Positions 25,330-35,230 of a DNA stretch of 64,000 bases are shown in pieces. Position 1 is the stretch's first letter. The number at the start of each line of letters is the position of its first letter. Source of the stretch: Nibrella saemangeumensis (lineage in GTDB: Bacteria; Bacteroidota; Bacteroidia; Cytophagales; Spirosomataceae); the NCBI RefSeq assembly GCF_039541915.1, contig NZ_BAABHD010000022.1, positions 62,001 to 126,000 on the forward strand, read 5' to 3'. The position numbers and the translations under genes are program-made. The notes under the pieces are model-generated. The model ran no database searches. It was not told the origin of the DNA and saw only the letters and a program-made list of their open reading frames with translations.

Positions 25330-27888
25330 ATGAAGGAAAGCTTTACACCTGTTGCACCAGCAGGTACAATTATCCGGCCCCGAGTTGAAGGTAAATTCAT
25401 CACAATAGGCGGGGAGAAGTTTTACATCAAAGGTGTTACATACGGGACATTTCAGCCCGACGAACAAGGTAGCCAGTTTCCCTCCCCTATAGGCATAGAA
25501 AATGACTTTGCCTTAATGGCTCGCCACGGTATCAATGCAGTGCGAACCTATACCGTTCCTCCTCGCTATCTGTTGGATTCAGCGCATCGAAATAATCTTA
25601 AGGTGATGGTTGGGCTTCCCTGGGAACAGCATATTACCTTTCTGGATGAGACTTCCCGCGTACAGGACATTATTCATCGCGTTCAGGAAGGTGTTCGGGC
25701 CTGTGCTCATCACCCGGCAGTGCTGTGTTATACTATTGGCAATGAAATTCCGGCACAAATTGTCCGCTGGTACGGCCCCAAACCAATAGAAGACTTCCTC
25801 CACCAGCTTTACCAGGCCGTTAAAGCGATAGATTCGGAAGGCCTGGTAACGTATGTCAACTACCCCACTACCGAATATCTCTCGTTACCTTTTCTTGACT
25901 TCGACTGCTTCAATGTGTATCTGGAAACGGAAGAAAAATTAAGCATCTACCTTTCCCGACTGCACAACCTAAGCGGTGACCGACCCCTGGTGCTGGCCGA
26001 GATTGGTCTGGACAGCATGCGCAACGGTGAGGAGAAGCAGGCCGAAGTGTTGGATTGGCAGATTCGCACCATCTTCGGCAAGGGATGCGCCGGTACGTTT
26101 GTTTTTGCCTGGACAGATGAGTGGTGGCGGGGTGGCTTTGAAATTGAAGATTGGGATTTTGGTATAGTCGATCGGCAGCGGGCGTCTAAACTGGCCTTGC
26201 AAGCCGTTCAGCAGGCTTTCTCGGATGCTCCTTTTGCCTCTAAGTCAATTCTGCCCAGAATATCGGTTATTGTTTGCTCCTACAACGGTTCTGCTACTAT
26301 CCGTGATACGCTGGATGGGCTGCTAAACCTGGACTACCCTGATTTTGAAGTGATCGTTGTCAACGACGGCTCAACGGATCAGTTGGTCCAGATTGCCGGC
26401 GAATACCCGTTTCGGCTCATTTCAACACCTAATCAGGGGCTTAGCACCGCCCGGAATACCGGCTTGTATGCGGCTAGCGGTGAGATTGTCGCGTATATTG
26501 ATGATGATGCGTATCCGGACCCGCACTGGCTGCAGTACCTGGCTTATAGTTACCAGACTACCAGTCATGCCGGCATTGGCGGTCCTAACCTGTTACCGGA
26601 AAACGATGGCTCCATTGCTACCTGCGTTTTTCACGCACCTGGCGGCCCGGTGCATGTACTAACCACTGATGACGTTGCTGAACATATTCCTGGCTGCAAC
26701 ATGTCGTTCCGCCGGGAGGTGCTGCTGGAGATTGGCGGGTTTGACCCCATCTACCGGGCCGCCGGCGATGATGTGGACATCTGCTGGCGCGTGCAGCATA
26801 CAGGACGGACCATTGGGTTTCATCCGTCGGCTACGGTATGGCATCACCGGCGTAATTCACTAAAGGCTTACTGGAAGCAGCAAAAAGGCTACGGTCGGGC
26901 CGAAGCCCTGCTGGAGCAAAAGTGGCCCGAAAAGTATAATGGAATGGGCCATGTAAGCTGGGGTGGCCGGATCTACGGGAATGGCGTTACGCAACCACTT
27001 TCTCTTCGGCGCAGTCGGATATTTCATGGTATCTGGGGTTCGGCTCCGTTTCAATCTGTGTACCAACCGGCCTCCGGGTTTATTTCCTACCTGCCACTGA
27101 TGCCGGAGTGGTATCTGTTGACTGGCTTTTTGGGTTTCCTGTCAATTTTGGGGTTAGGATGGTCACCTCTACTGTGGGCATTACCTGCCTTCATGGCTGC
27201 GCTGGTTATTATTCTGATACAGTCTGGAGTCAGTGCGGCTAAAGCACGTCTGACTGTGCCTAAAGACCAACAGATTAAATACTGGGCTCTTATAACCTCA
27301 CTTCATTCGGTTCAGCCCTTAGCCCGATTATACGGTCGGTTAGCTTACGGACTTACGCCCTGGCGCAAGCGAGGCCCGGTCAGCTACAATCCGACTCACT
27401 TGTTTAGCCGGAAGTCTGTCTTGACAAAATGGTCGGAAAGCTGGCGATCGGCGGAGGACTGGTTGGGTGAAATGGAGAGCCAACTAAAGGCCCTTGATAT
27501 TCGGGTGCGCCCCGGTGGGGAGTATGATGCCTGGGATCTGCAGGTGAGTGGTAGTTTATTTTCGTCTGTACGGGGGCTGCTGACTATTGAGGAGCATGGG
27601 GCGGGTAAACAACTAGTCCGGTTTAAATGCTGGCCAAAGTATTCGGCCGCAACAGGTATTTTGCTGGCTGTCATGCTTGGCCTAAGTGGTTTGGCAGTTG
27701 CTAGCCAGGCCTATATAGTAGGTGCAGTTTTCGGACTTTTTTCTGTTGTTCTGCTGGTGAGTTTCTTCACCGGTACAGCCCGATCTCTTGCTGCGTTAAG
27801 CGAAGCGTTTCAGCAATCACCTAAGGAAGCTGCCCTGAAGGAGGTGTTGCATATAGAAGTTGAACCTGAGTTAATCACTGTTCCGTAA
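25330..27888 (+). CDS. GH-GT2 fusion glycan synthase, cassette B
   Basis: This 852-residue paralogue of the gene at 3180 is taken from the ATG at 25330; a TTG at 25321 would add three residues. The acid/base of the glycosidase barrel is Glu139 in GNEIP, and the nucleophile motif LAEIGLDS is intact, as are the GT2 motifs ISVIVCSYNG, VVNDGSTD and DDDAYPD. Membrane pairs lie near 590-640 and 770-815. The N- and C-terminal parts look closer to cassette A, whereas positions in the central membrane part differ from both A and C. An ABC exporter follows after 49 bases, with no TonB-type gene between. It is probably an inner-membrane synthase of a glucan-like polymer (inference). Confidence 0.86.
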   Translation: MKESFTPVAPAGTIIRPRVEGKFITIGGEKFYIKGVTYGTFQPDEQGSQFPSPIGIENDFALMARHGINAVRTYTVPPRYLLDSAHRNNLKVMVGLPWEQHITFLDETSRVQDIIHRVQEGVRACAHHPAVLCYTIGNEIPAQIVRWYGPKPIEDFLHQLYQAVKAIDSEGLVTYVNYPTTEYLSLPFLDFDCFNVYLETEEKLSIYLSRLHNLSGDRPLVLAEIGLDSMRNGEEKQAEVLDWQIRTIFGKGCAGTFVFAWTDEWWRGGFEIEDWDFGIVDRQRASKLALQAVQQAFSDAPFASKSILPRISVIVCSYNGSATIRDTLDGLLNLDYPDFEVIVVNDGSTDQLVQIAGEYPFRLISTPNQGLSTARNTGLYAASGEIVAYIDDDAYPDPHWLQYLAYSYQTTSHAGIGGPNLLPENDGSIATCVFHAPGGPVHVLTTDDVAEHIPGCNMSFRREVLLEIGGFDPIYRAAGDDVDICWRVQHTGRTIGFHPSATVWHHRRNSLKAYWKQQKGYGRAEALLEQKWPEKYNGMGHVSWGGRIYGNGVTQPLSLRRSRIFHGIWGSAPFQSVYQPASGFISYLPLMPEWYLLTGFLGFLSILGLGWSPLLWALPAFMAALVIILIQSGVSAAKARLTVPKDQQIKYWALITSLHSVQPLARLYGRLAYGLTPWRKRGPVSYNPTHLFSRKSVLTKWSESWRSAEDWLGEMESQLKALDIRVRPGGEYDAWDLQVSGSLFSSVRGLLTIEEHGAGKQLVRFKCWPKYSAATGILLAVMLGLSGLAVASQAYIVGAVFGLFSVVLLVSFFTGTARSLAALSEAFQQSPKEAALKEVLHIEVEPELITVP

Positions 27889-27937
27889 CAGGAGTAAAGC
27901 AGAACAGGATTATGAATGGGGTATTCCCCTGTATTCT

Positions 27938-29731
27938 ATGAAAAAAGTTTCGCTTCTCTTCCGGTTATTGCGCTATGTTTCCAACTACAAACTGAAGCTA
28001 CTGGGGCTCATCCTGATTGCTCTGACTGGTGTTGGATTTGAGGTGCTAAAGCCGCTGCCGATAAAAGTAATTATTGATTCGGTTTTAAGTACAAAACCGT
28101 TACCCAACTCAGTACTGAATCTAGCTGGCAATTCAGCCTGGATGGCCGACAAAGGCGTTCTCTTGGTTTGTTGCCTGGCTATTATGGCCATCAGTGCTGC
28201 CGGAAGTGCTCTTTTCTCCTTCTGGGTAACGAGTTATATGGCGGGCTTCTGCCAGCGATTAGTCAATGATCTATCCATCGAATTATACAATAAGCTGCAG
28301 CGGCTTTCTCTGACATTTTATCACCACAATAAGATAGGAGACCTGCTCCAGCGGCTAAGCAGTGATGTATTTGTCATTTACTATCTGGTGGCTCAGATTA
28401 TTGTCCCCGCTACGAGTTCAGTGATTTCTCTGGGTGCTATGTTTTACATCATGGCCTCTATAAATCTTGAACTGGCACTGGTAGCTTTGTCTATAGTGCC
28501 GCTGCTGGTGATTGCACTGTTGGTATTTACGAAGCCAATGGAGAAAACTACCGAGCGGCAATACCAGAATTTTGGGAGTTTGTCGGCCTTCGTGCAGCAG
28601 AGTCTGGCTTCCATGCGCGTTATTCAGGCGTTTGCCCGGGAGAACTTAATGCGCAGGAAAATGGAGACGCATGTTCTCGATTATAACCAATCCTTTCTGA
28701 AGGCTACGCAGGTATCGGCCGGGTATAATCAGCTTTCCTCCCTTATTACCGGGTTGGTGGCTGTGATCGTAGTTGGCCTTGGAGCCGTGCAGGGAATGAA
28801 CGGAACGATCTCGGCGGGTGATCTTTTCGTCTTTTTGGGGTATATCACCGCGCTTTATGGTCCTGTCAACTCGCTATCCATTGCTATTGGGACGAGCGTT
28901 GTTATCAGTTCGCGCAGTAAACGGTTATTTGAAATTCTGGACTCACAGGAATTTGTAACCGATAACCCGTCGGCTATCGCGCCGTCTGGAATATTCGGAC
29001 AAGTACAGTTCGAAAACGTTGACTTTGGCTACGGACTGCAGAACGAAGGAAAGCGGACACTGCGCAACATTAACCTGACCGTGCCGGCCGGTCAGACAGT
29101 TGCCATTGTGGGGCCTACCGGTGCCGGCAAGAGTTCGCTGATCTCGCTGTTGTCCCGCTTTTATGATCCCTGGAAAGGCAGAATAACCCTTGACGGGCAG
29201 GATTTGCGGGACCTGCCGCTTCCCTTTTTACGCGAAAATGTAGCTCTGGTTTTACAGGAGCCTTTTCTGTTTCCGATGACCATTGCCGAAAACATTGGGT
29301 TCGGCAATCCGGATGCCACACCGGACGAGATCCGGGCGGCTGCACAGGCCGCTCAGGCGCACGACTTCATCGTAAGATTGCCCCAGGGTTATGATACTGT
29401 CATTACGGAAACAGGTACTTCACTGTCAGGGGGGGAAAGACAACGCATCTCGCTGGCCCGTGCTTTTCTGAAACAAGCGCCGATTTTGATTCTGGACGAA
29501 CCCACATCGGCATTGGATGCCCTGACGGAAGCCAAAGTTTTTGCCGCGCTAAACAGTATGACCTTTGGGAAAACCGTGTTTATCATCACCCATCGGTTAT
29601 CGGCGATCAAACATGCCGACCTGATTATCACCCTAAAGGATGGTGCCATCGTTGAAAGTGGTACCCACCAGAATCTGTTGGCGACGGGCAATACATACGC
29701 GCAGATGTATAATCATCAGCAGATCGCCTGA
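27938..29731 (+). CDS. Fused ABC exporter (membrane plus ATPase), cassette B
   Basis: This 597-residue exporter of the MsbA/NdvA type has a six-helix membrane domain (about 1-320) and an ATPase domain with GPTGAGKSS from residue 392, LSGGERQRIS, ILILDEPTSALD and ITHRLSAIKHAD. It is strikingly close to the exporter of cassette C (48841-50634), sharing long stretches such as SINLELALVALSIVPLL against SINLTLALVALSVVPLL and ending in the same YAQMYNHQQIA, and is less close to cassette A. It is GC-rich like the chromosomal background. It lies 46 bases before the acyltransferase pair. Function: export across the inner membrane of the product of the adjacent synthase, inferred from context. Confidence 0.9.
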   Translation: MKKVSLLFRLLRYVSNYKLKLLGLILIALTGVGFEVLKPLPIKVIIDSVLSTKPLPNSVLNLAGNSAWMADKGVLLVCCLAIMAISAAGSALFSFWVTSYMAGFCQRLVNDLSIELYNKLQRLSLTFYHHNKIGDLLQRLSSDVFVIYYLVAQIIVPATSSVISLGAMFYIMASINLELALVALSIVPLLVIALLVFTKPMEKTTERQYQNFGSLSAFVQQSLASMRVIQAFARENLMRRKMETHVLDYNQSFLKATQVSAGYNQLSSLITGLVAVIVVGLGAVQGMNGTISAGDLFVFLGYITALYGPVNSLSIAIGTSVVISSRSKRLFEILDSQEFVTDNPSAIAPSGIFGQVQFENVDFGYGLQNEGKRTLRNINLTVPAGQTVAIVGPTGAGKSSLISLLSRFYDPWKGRITLDGQDLRDLPLPFLRENVALVLQEPFLFPMTIAENIGFGNPDATPDEIRAAAQAAQAHDFIVRLPQGYDTVITETGTSLSGGERQRISLARAFLKQAPILILDEPTSALDALTEAKVFAALNSMTFGKTVFIITHRLSAIKHADLIITLKDGAIVESGTHQNLLATGNTYAQMYNHQQIA

Positions 29732-29777
29732 GTAGCTTAGTGTACAGACCCAACCGTAATTAGCTTGAAGAACATTT

Positions 29778-30380
29778 ATGATTTCATCTCCTGAGCCGCT
29801 ACTCTACCCACTTAAACCGGGTGAATACGTTCCCAACGATTGGTATGCCAAACCGATCCCCGAAAATATTGAAGTAGGCGACGAAACCGTGATCGATTCG
29901 TCGGTAACGTTTAAGAACTTCCGTTCAACGCTGTTACCCGCCCTGAAAGTGGGTAACTACGTAACGCTGTGCCGTGCTTCATTGGCTACGGAGGGAAACG
30001 CTGTCATCGAAATTGGCGATTACTGTTATATATCGAACGCAGTACTAGTGTGTGCCGAACGCATAAAATTAGGATCGCATGTATTTTTAGCCGCGGGCGT
30101 TACCATTGCTGATTCCGACTTTCATCCAATCCAGCCAGCCGCTCGGATGGCTGATACCGTGGCAATCTCCCCTTTGGGCAATCACCGGCAAAGACCACCC
30201 ATTAAAAGCAGCCCGGTAGAAATTGAAAGTGGCGTGTGGATTGGGTTTGGTGCCACTATACTAAAAGGCGTTCACATCGGGGCGGATGCCGTTGTGGCAC
30301 CAGGTTCCGTGGTTATTAGTGATGTACCGGCCGGTTGTACGGTCGCGGGTAATCCGGCAAAAATTGTTTCGGTCGCATGA
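29778..30380 (+). CDS. Hexapeptide-repeat acyltransferase, first of pair, cassette B
   Basis: This 200-residue beta-helix protein is the counterpart of 10273-10887. The shared features are NDWYAKPIPENIEVGDETVIDSS in two adjoining parts at the start, ATEGNAVIEIGDYCYISNA, the catalytic-type segment IADSDFHPIQPAARMADT, and VWIGFGATILKGVHIGADAVV. The invariant HP-x-x-PAAR-x-ADT block in both copies is unusual for general acetyltransferases and may define this subgroup. The stop overlaps the next start by four bases (ATGA). It should transfer an acetyl or similar group to a sugar. Confidence 0.85.
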   Translation: MISSPEPLLYPLKPGEYVPNDWYAKPIPENIEVGDETVIDSSVTFKNFRSTLLPALKVGNYVTLCRASLATEGNAVIEIGDYCYISNAVLVCAERIKLGSHVFLAAGVTIADSDFHPIQPAARMADTVAISPLGNHRQRPPIKSSPVEIESGVWIGFGATILKGVHIGADAVVAPGSVVISDVPAGCTVAGNPAKIVSVA

Positions 30381-31039
30381 GAGAGAACCTTAGCAATACC
30401 GGACAGGTTGGCAACGACGGCCGGCGCTTTCTGGTAAATGACTGGTACGGACGCAGTATACCGGCTAATGTAACGCTGGCGGACTCCGTTTACCTGGATG
30501 GGACGTATACTTTTGGTGAGTTTTTTTCGGAAGGAATGCCCGGCTTGTCCATAGGTACTGCCAGTGGTATTTACGACAACGCCAGAATTATAGCTGGTCG
30601 CCAGGCCCGAATCGAAATTGGTGATTACACGGTGATCAATGGATCGTTGCTGTATTGTAATGAGCACCTGGTTATAGGGAGCCACTGCATGATTTCCTGG
30701 AACACGGTTATAACGGATACGTGGCCCGATTTCCGGTTTATGCAACCTGAGCAACGCCGGCTTTGTCTGGAGGCTTTGTCCGGCGATCCGGACCGCCGTT
30801 TTGTGCCGGGTACTGCTCCTAAACCCGTTGTTCTGGAAGATAATTGCTGGGTTGGTTTCGGGGCGGTAGTAATGCCCGGAGTAAGGCTGGGACGCGGATG
30901 CATTGTGGCCAGCAAAGCCGTTGTCACCGAAGATGTGCCTCCCTACACGATTGTTGCCGGCAATCCCTCCCGTATAGTCCGGCACCTGAATCCGGACGAC
31001 ACCGACGATGCACGTAAATTTGCTTTTGAGTACCAGTAA
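30377..31039 (+). CDS. Hexapeptide-repeat acyltransferase-like, second of pair, cassette B
   Basis: This 220-residue protein has exactly the length of its counterpart at 10880-11542. It shares the start NDWYGRSIPANV, the FGEFFSEGMPGLSIGTASG block, the segment IGSHCMISWNTVITDTWPD, and VWVGFEAV-like coils (CWVGFGAVVMPGVRLGRGCIV). As in cassette A, the expected catalytic His after CxxSW is replaced (TDTW), supporting a conserved non-canonical role. Coupling to the preceding gene by ATGA overlap implies fixed stoichiometry. A decayed acyltransferase-3 follows. Confidence 0.8.
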   Translation: MRENLSNTGQVGNDGRRFLVNDWYGRSIPANVTLADSVYLDGTYTFGEFFSEGMPGLSIGTASGIYDNARIIAGRQARIEIGDYTVINGSLLYCNEHLVIGSHCMISWNTVITDTWPDFRFMQPEQRRLCLEALSGDPDRRFVPGTAPKPVVLEDNCWVGFGAVVMPGVRLGRGCIVASKAVVTEDVPPYTIVAGNPSRIVRHLNPDDTDDARKFAFEYQ

Positions 31040-31136
31040 CACTAAGTTAGCTTCCGTCGCTGTTTAATAACCGCTGGAGCTGACTTACTATATAGATTAA
31101 CGTTATGAAAAAACATATACTTAGCGCAGCGATCAG

Positions 31137-31724
31137 CCTTTTTGGTCGTTATCCGTTGAAGAGCAGTTCTATCTGCTCTGGCCGTGGGTGATTCTGCTAT
31201 CGAGCCGAGAGCAGCTCCCCTATGTTATTGCCTTGTTTCTGATAATCGGCATTTCTTCCAATTATCTATTTGCCAGCTACGGCTGGTGGATAACCATTTT
31301 TACCTCATCTTGCTTCGACGCTTTTGCCATAGGCGCTGCCTTGTCGTATGTAGTCGTTTACCGGCAGGATATTATTGAAAAAATACAGCCAAAATATCCT
31401 GTTATTCTGGCTGGAGTGGTTCTGGTATTTCTCTTGAACGCGAATGGCTATGCTTTTCTGCCGACCCGTACCATCCATTCCTTACTGACTGCTCTGGGTC
31501 TGTATTATTGCTTATTCAAAAACAACAGTAAAGTTGCTAACGCCATCCTGACCAATAGCTGGTTGATGCGCATAGGTATTGTTTCCTATATAGTTTACGA
31601 GAAGCCAATCAATAACCTCAAGAACAGATTGGCAAGGAAACCGGCACCCGGAAATCCGTATCGGGTACAGGAAAAGCAATTGGATGTTGCGCTGGTCAGA
31701 AATAATCAACCTGCCGATTTGTAG
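31137..31724 (+). pseudogene. Decayed acyltransferase-3 gene, truncated at 5' end and internally deleted
   Basis: The frame starting QPFWSLSVEEQFYLLWPW aligns with residues about 300 onward of the intact acyltransferase-3 at 19429-21084, continuing through PYVIALFLIIGISSNYLF and SCFDAFAIGAALSYVVVYRQD. The first roughly 300 codons are missing; an in-frame stop lies just upstream (31122). Near 31585 the text jumps from LMRIGIVSYIV to YEKPINNLKNR, skipping about 55 residues that the intact copy has between SYGMYLYHFF and IEKPLNNLKK. A catalytically active product is therefore very unlikely. The unrelated ATG at 31105, out of frame, marks where a normal gene start was probably joined to the remnant. 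Confidence 0.8.
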
Positions 31725-31870
31725 TGAATAGCGCTTGGCAGTAGCGCATCAACGTAATGGGGTCTCGTATGAACTAACCACAAAAGAGAAAAATGACAAA
31801 GTTAATGAGAGCGTAACCGGGTGGCGGCCAAAATGCCCGACCTTTGCGGTAGATTCAAAACCTCTTCCCC

Positions 31871-33007
31871 ATGAAAACATTTGTAACCTGCACGGTTGTG
31901 CTGTGTATGGCTTTCAGCTATGCCACCTGCACCCGAGACCATCAGATCCCCGGCGCATCAACGGTCAGTGCTCTCCGCTTCATCGGCGAACAGATTGTGC
32001 CCAACCGGGCGCAGTACAACAATACGACGCTGGGCGGTTTCTCCAGTATCTCGTACCGGCCCGACAATAACCAGTTCTACATCATGAGCGATGATGCGGC
32101 ATCGCTTAACCCGTTTGTCCGCTTTTACACGGCTACGCTGAACTATAACCAGACTGCTTTTGCTGGGGTGAACTTTACGGGCGTAACTCCGCTGAAAAAT
32201 AGCAATGGAACTGATTTTGCCACGTCGCAGGTTGATCCGGAGGGCTTGCAGTTTGACGCGGCAACGCAGCGCATTATCTGGTCGAGTGAGGGCATACGGA
32301 ATGTGGCGGCTAACCCGCCGGTATTGATTCAGCCGTTTATCCGGGAGGCCAATCTGGATGGCTCTTACGTGGCTGATTTTACGGTACCTGATCTGTTCCG
32401 AATCCAGTCTACCGAAAACGGCACCCGCTCGAACGGTTCATTCGAAGGATTGGCAATGACGCCAAATCATCAGTTTCTCTTTGCAGCCAGCGAAGAGCCT
32501 TTGTACGAGGATGGCCCCCGCGCCGATGTGGGCGTAGCCGGCTCACCCATCCGCATTATTAAATACAACCGGCAAACCCGGCAACCCGTAGCGCAGTACG
32601 CCTACCGGCTCGATGCCGTGCATCAGAATACCACACCCGCCGGTCAGTTCCGGCTGAATGGGGTGGTTGATATGATTGCCTTGTCGGAAACACAGTTGCT
32701 GGTAATGGAACGCTCGTTCGCTGTGGGTGCTACGCCGGACTATGTGGTAAAGATTTATAAAGTAGACCTGACCAACGCGACCAATGTAGCTGGTGTAAAT
32801 GCATTGCAGGGGGCTTCATTCATGGCTGCTACGAAAACCTTATTGCTGGATGTGGGCACGACCGGTATCCAGCGGGTTGATAACCTGGAGGGCATGACCT
32901 TTGGTCCGATGCTGGCAAACGGTAACCGATCGCTGGTAATGGTTTCCGACGATAATTTCGGCGCTGCCCAGATCTCGCAGTTTCTGGTGTTTGAAGTTAT
33001 TCCCTGA
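31871..33007 (+). CDS. Esterase-like/phytase-like exported protein
   Basis: This 378-residue protein has a signal peptide with a Cys (MKTFVTCTVVLCMAFSYATC), possibly a lipoprotein box. The body matches the esterase-like activity of phytase family: LGGFSSISYRPDNNQFYIMS, QVDPEGLQFDAATQRIIWSS, GSFEGLAMTPNHQFLFAASE, RLNGVVDMIALSETQLLVME and DNLEGMTFGPMLANGNRSLV. The repeated E-G-L/M acidic motifs are those of the beta-propeller. Members are proposed to act on phytate or phosphodiesters, but the biochemistry is weakly defined. It lies after cassette B with its own upstream region and GC-rich codons. Confidence 0.82.
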   Translation: MKTFVTCTVVLCMAFSYATCTRDHQIPGASTVSALRFIGEQIVPNRAQYNNTTLGGFSSISYRPDNNQFYIMSDDAASLNPFVRFYTATLNYNQTAFAGVNFTGVTPLKNSNGTDFATSQVDPEGLQFDAATQRIIWSSEGIRNVAANPPVLIQPFIREANLDGSYVADFTVPDLFRIQSTENGTRSNGSFEGLAMTPNHQFLFAASEEPLYEDGPRADVGVAGSPIRIIKYNRQTRQPVAQYAYRLDAVHQNTTPAGQFRLNGVVDMIALSETQLLVMERSFAVGATPDYVVKIYKVDLTNATNVAGVNALQGASFMAATKTLLLDVGTTGIQRVDNLEGMTFGPMLANGNRSLVMVSDDNFGAAQISQFLVFEVIP

Positions 33008-33100
33008 CAAACACCAGCCTGGGAAGTTTGCGTAGATTCCCTCAGTCGTTGAAGTATTTATACGGTTGTTACCGTTTCGACTAAAGGCTACCTTCGGTAC

Positions 33101-33751
33101 ATGAAAATTTATCTATTACCGTTGCTGCTGGTATGCAGTGGTCTGGCAAAGGGCCAAACCACTCCGGTGATTACTGAGCAGGCCGATTCGCTTGCGGACA
33201 ACAGTTTTGCACTATTGAAGCACCGGCACAATATAGTAAAGATAAACCCCCTTAGTTTAGCATTAGTACAAGTCTCGGTTTTCTACGAACGAGCCTTATC
33301 TCCGCGCTTATCAGTCGTAGTAGGCTATGGACAGGGAAGCAATACACGGGATTTCGGCCGTCAGACAGAGTTGGGGGGCGGCACATATCGGCGGGGTACC
33401 CTGGAGCTACGCCGGTATTTTTCTAACCAAGGTTTGAAGGGATTCTACATAGGCCCTTATATGCGTTTTCTTCGCATAACCGAGTTTGATTATGTTTACG
33501 ATCAACAGCGGCAAGTCGTTAAAAACAGCAACGGCACAGTTCAAACAGTTTACCGACACGCCAATGTATGGGTGACGGGTGTGCTAGGAGGGTATCAGGT
33601 CCATGCCGGGCGATTTACTGTAGATACCTTTCTTGGACTTCAGCATCAATCGTTGGTGGGTACACTTAGGCGAGGAAACCAATTTGTGGAAGCCTTAACG
33701 GCAGAAGGTATTGTAGCCCGGTTCGGTCTAACGTGCGGCTTCAACTTTTAA
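33101..33751 (+). CDS. Exported beta-barrel-like protein of unknown function (DUF3575-like)
   Basis: This 216-residue protein has a signal peptide (MKIYLLPLLLVCSGLAKGQ) and alternating hydrophobic and polar strands ending with an aromatic residue (LTCGFNF), as in small outer-membrane barrels. Segments such as NIVKINPLSLALVQVSVFYE and RALSPRLSVVVGYG resemble the DUF3575/porin-like families of Bacteroidota. The role is unknown. It is followed within 20 bases by a bidirectional terminator and converges on uxaC. Confidence 0.68.
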   Translation: MKIYLLPLLLVCSGLAKGQTTPVITEQADSLADNSFALLKHRHNIVKINPLSLALVQVSVFYERALSPRLSVVVGYGQGSNTRDFGRQTELGGGTYRRGTLELRRYFSNQGLKGFYIGPYMRFLRITEFDYVYDQQRQVVKNSNGTVQTVYRHANVWVTGVLGGYQVHAGRFTVDTFLGLQHQSLVGTLRRGNQFVEALTAEGIVARFGLTCGFNF

Positions 33752-33770
33752 CGGAGGGTGGCCGCCAAGC

Positions 33771-33810
33771 AAAAAAGAAGGGGAAGCTGATTAGCCTCCC
33801 CTTCTTTTTT
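33771..33810. terminator. Bidirectional Rho-independent terminator between converging genes
   Basis: Two complementary arms (33771-33788 and 33793-33810) contain GAAGGGGAAG and CTCCCCTTC with A/T runs outside, one mismatch and a four-base loop. It serves the outer-membrane-like gene on the plus strand and uxaC on the minus strand, whose stop codon lies inside it. Confidence 0.88.
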
Positions 33811-35230
33811 AGAATCCAAAATAGCCCTTTGCGTTGTTGTAGCAGATATCCTGCACCAGCTTGCCAATCCACTCGACATCGTTTGGCAGTTCACCGTTCT
33901 CGACATCGTTGCCGTAGAGGTTGCACAGAATACGGCGGAAGTACTCGTGGCGCGGGTACGACAGAAAACTGCGCGAGTCGGTAAGCATGCCCACAAAGCG
34001 GCTCAGCAGCCCCATGTTCGACAGCGCGTTCATCTGCTTCTCCATGCCATCCTTCTGATCCATGAACCACCAGCCCGAGCCGAACTGAATCTTACCCGGG
34101 ACGGAGCCATCGTTGAAGTTACCCGCCATCGTCGCTATTACTTCGTTGTCGGCGGGGTTCAGGTTGTAAATGATGGTTTTGGCGAGTTTGTCCTGATCAT
34201 CCAGACCACCCAGGAAGCGGGATAAAGAGCGGGCCTGGGCAAAATCGCCGATAGAATCCCAACCGGTATCGGGCCCCAACTCGCGCAGCAATCGGCGGTT
34301 ATTGTTGCGTAGCGCACCGAGGTGAAACTGCTGCGTCCAGCCTTTTTCCCAATCCCATTCGGCAAACTGAACCAGCATAAACGATCTGAACTGCTCGGCC
34401 TCCTCCGGGGTAATCGTCGTCTGGTTCAGCAGGTTCCGGAAAATGCGCTGAATGTCACTGTCCGTGTAGGGGACCGACGAAACGGTTTCCAGGCCGTGAT
34501 CCGACAGGCGGCATCCCATCTCAGCAAAGTAATCGTGGCGCTGCTTCAGGCAGTCGAGGTAGTCGTTCAGTGTCCGGATTTCCTGATTGCAGACTTCGCC
34601 TACCCGCTGCACATAACTCCGTAAAACCTCCGGATCATCGACGTTCATGGCTTTGTCGGGGCGGAATGTTGGCAGCACCTGGGTGGCAAAGCCGCTGTCG
34701 GCGATCTGGCGGTGGTATTCGAGCGAGTCGATCGGATCGTCGGTGGTACACACGACCCGCACATTGAAGTGCTGCAACAGGGAGCGTGTCGTCCATCGCT
34801 CGCGCAGTTGCTGGGTGCAGGTATCGTACACCTCGCGGGCCGTATCCGGGCTCAGCACTGTCTCCACGCCGAAGGGGTTTTTCAACTCCATATGCGTCCA
34901 GTGATACAGCGGATTCCGCATGGTATACGGCACGGTCTCGGCCCATTTTTCAAACTTCTCGTAATCGCTGGCGTCACCGGTACAGTAGTGTTCAGACACC
35001 CCGTTGGTGCGCATGGCCCGCCATTTATAGTGGTCGCCGTACAACCAGATCTGCGTCAGATTGTCGAACCGCTTGTCGGCCGCAATCTGGTCGGGCGGCA
35101 GGTGACAGTGGTAGTCGATAATCGGCATGTCTTTGGCGTACTCGTGGTAAAGTCGCCGGGCCGTTTCGGTCTGGAGCAGGAAATCGTCGTCGAGGAACGA
35201 CCTGACAGAGTTGAGGGTATCTACATTCAT
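33809..35230 (-). CDS. uxaC: Glucuronate isomerase
   Basis: This 473-residue protein is close to the 470 of E. coli UxaC. It isomerises D-glucuronate to D-fructuronate and D-galacturonate to D-tagaturonate in the cytoplasm. The amidohydrolase-fold start [21 protein letters not shown] is split here as [11 protein letters not shown] and [11 protein letters not shown], giving the HxH metal site; [36 protein letters not shown] and [20 protein letters not shown] match the family. The start ATG overlaps the stop of uxuA (ATGA), so the two are coupled. No frameshift or missing motif is seen. Confidence 0.95.
   Translation of the reverse strand: MNVDTLNSVRSFLDDDFLLQTETARRLYHEYAKDMPIIDYHCHLPPDQIAADKRFDNLTQIWLYGDHYKWRAMRTNGVSEHYCTGDASDYEKFEKWAETVPYTMRNPLYHWTHMELKNPFGVETVLSPDTAREVYDTCTQQLRERWTTRSLLQHFNVRVVCTTDDPIDSLEYHRQIADSGFATQVLPTFRPDKAMNVDDPEVLRSYVQRVGEVCNQEIRTLNDYLDCLKQRHDYFAEMGCRLSDHGLETVSSVPYTDSDIQRIFRNLLNQTTITPEEAEQFRSFMLVQFAEWDWEKGWTQQFHLGALRNNNRRLLRELGPDTGWDSIGDFAQARSLSRFLGGLDDQDKLAKTIIYNLNPADNEVIATMAGNFNDGSVPGKIQFGSGWWFMDQKDGMEKQMNALSNMGLLSRFVGMLTDSRSFLSYPRHEYFRRILCNLYGNDVENGELPNDVEWIGKLVQDICYNNAKGYFGF

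Noticed and set aside
31105..31190. Small frame starting MKKHILSAAIS
   Set aside because: Signal-like start, but it runs out of frame into the acyltransferase remnant and stops after 28 codons; judged a junction product.
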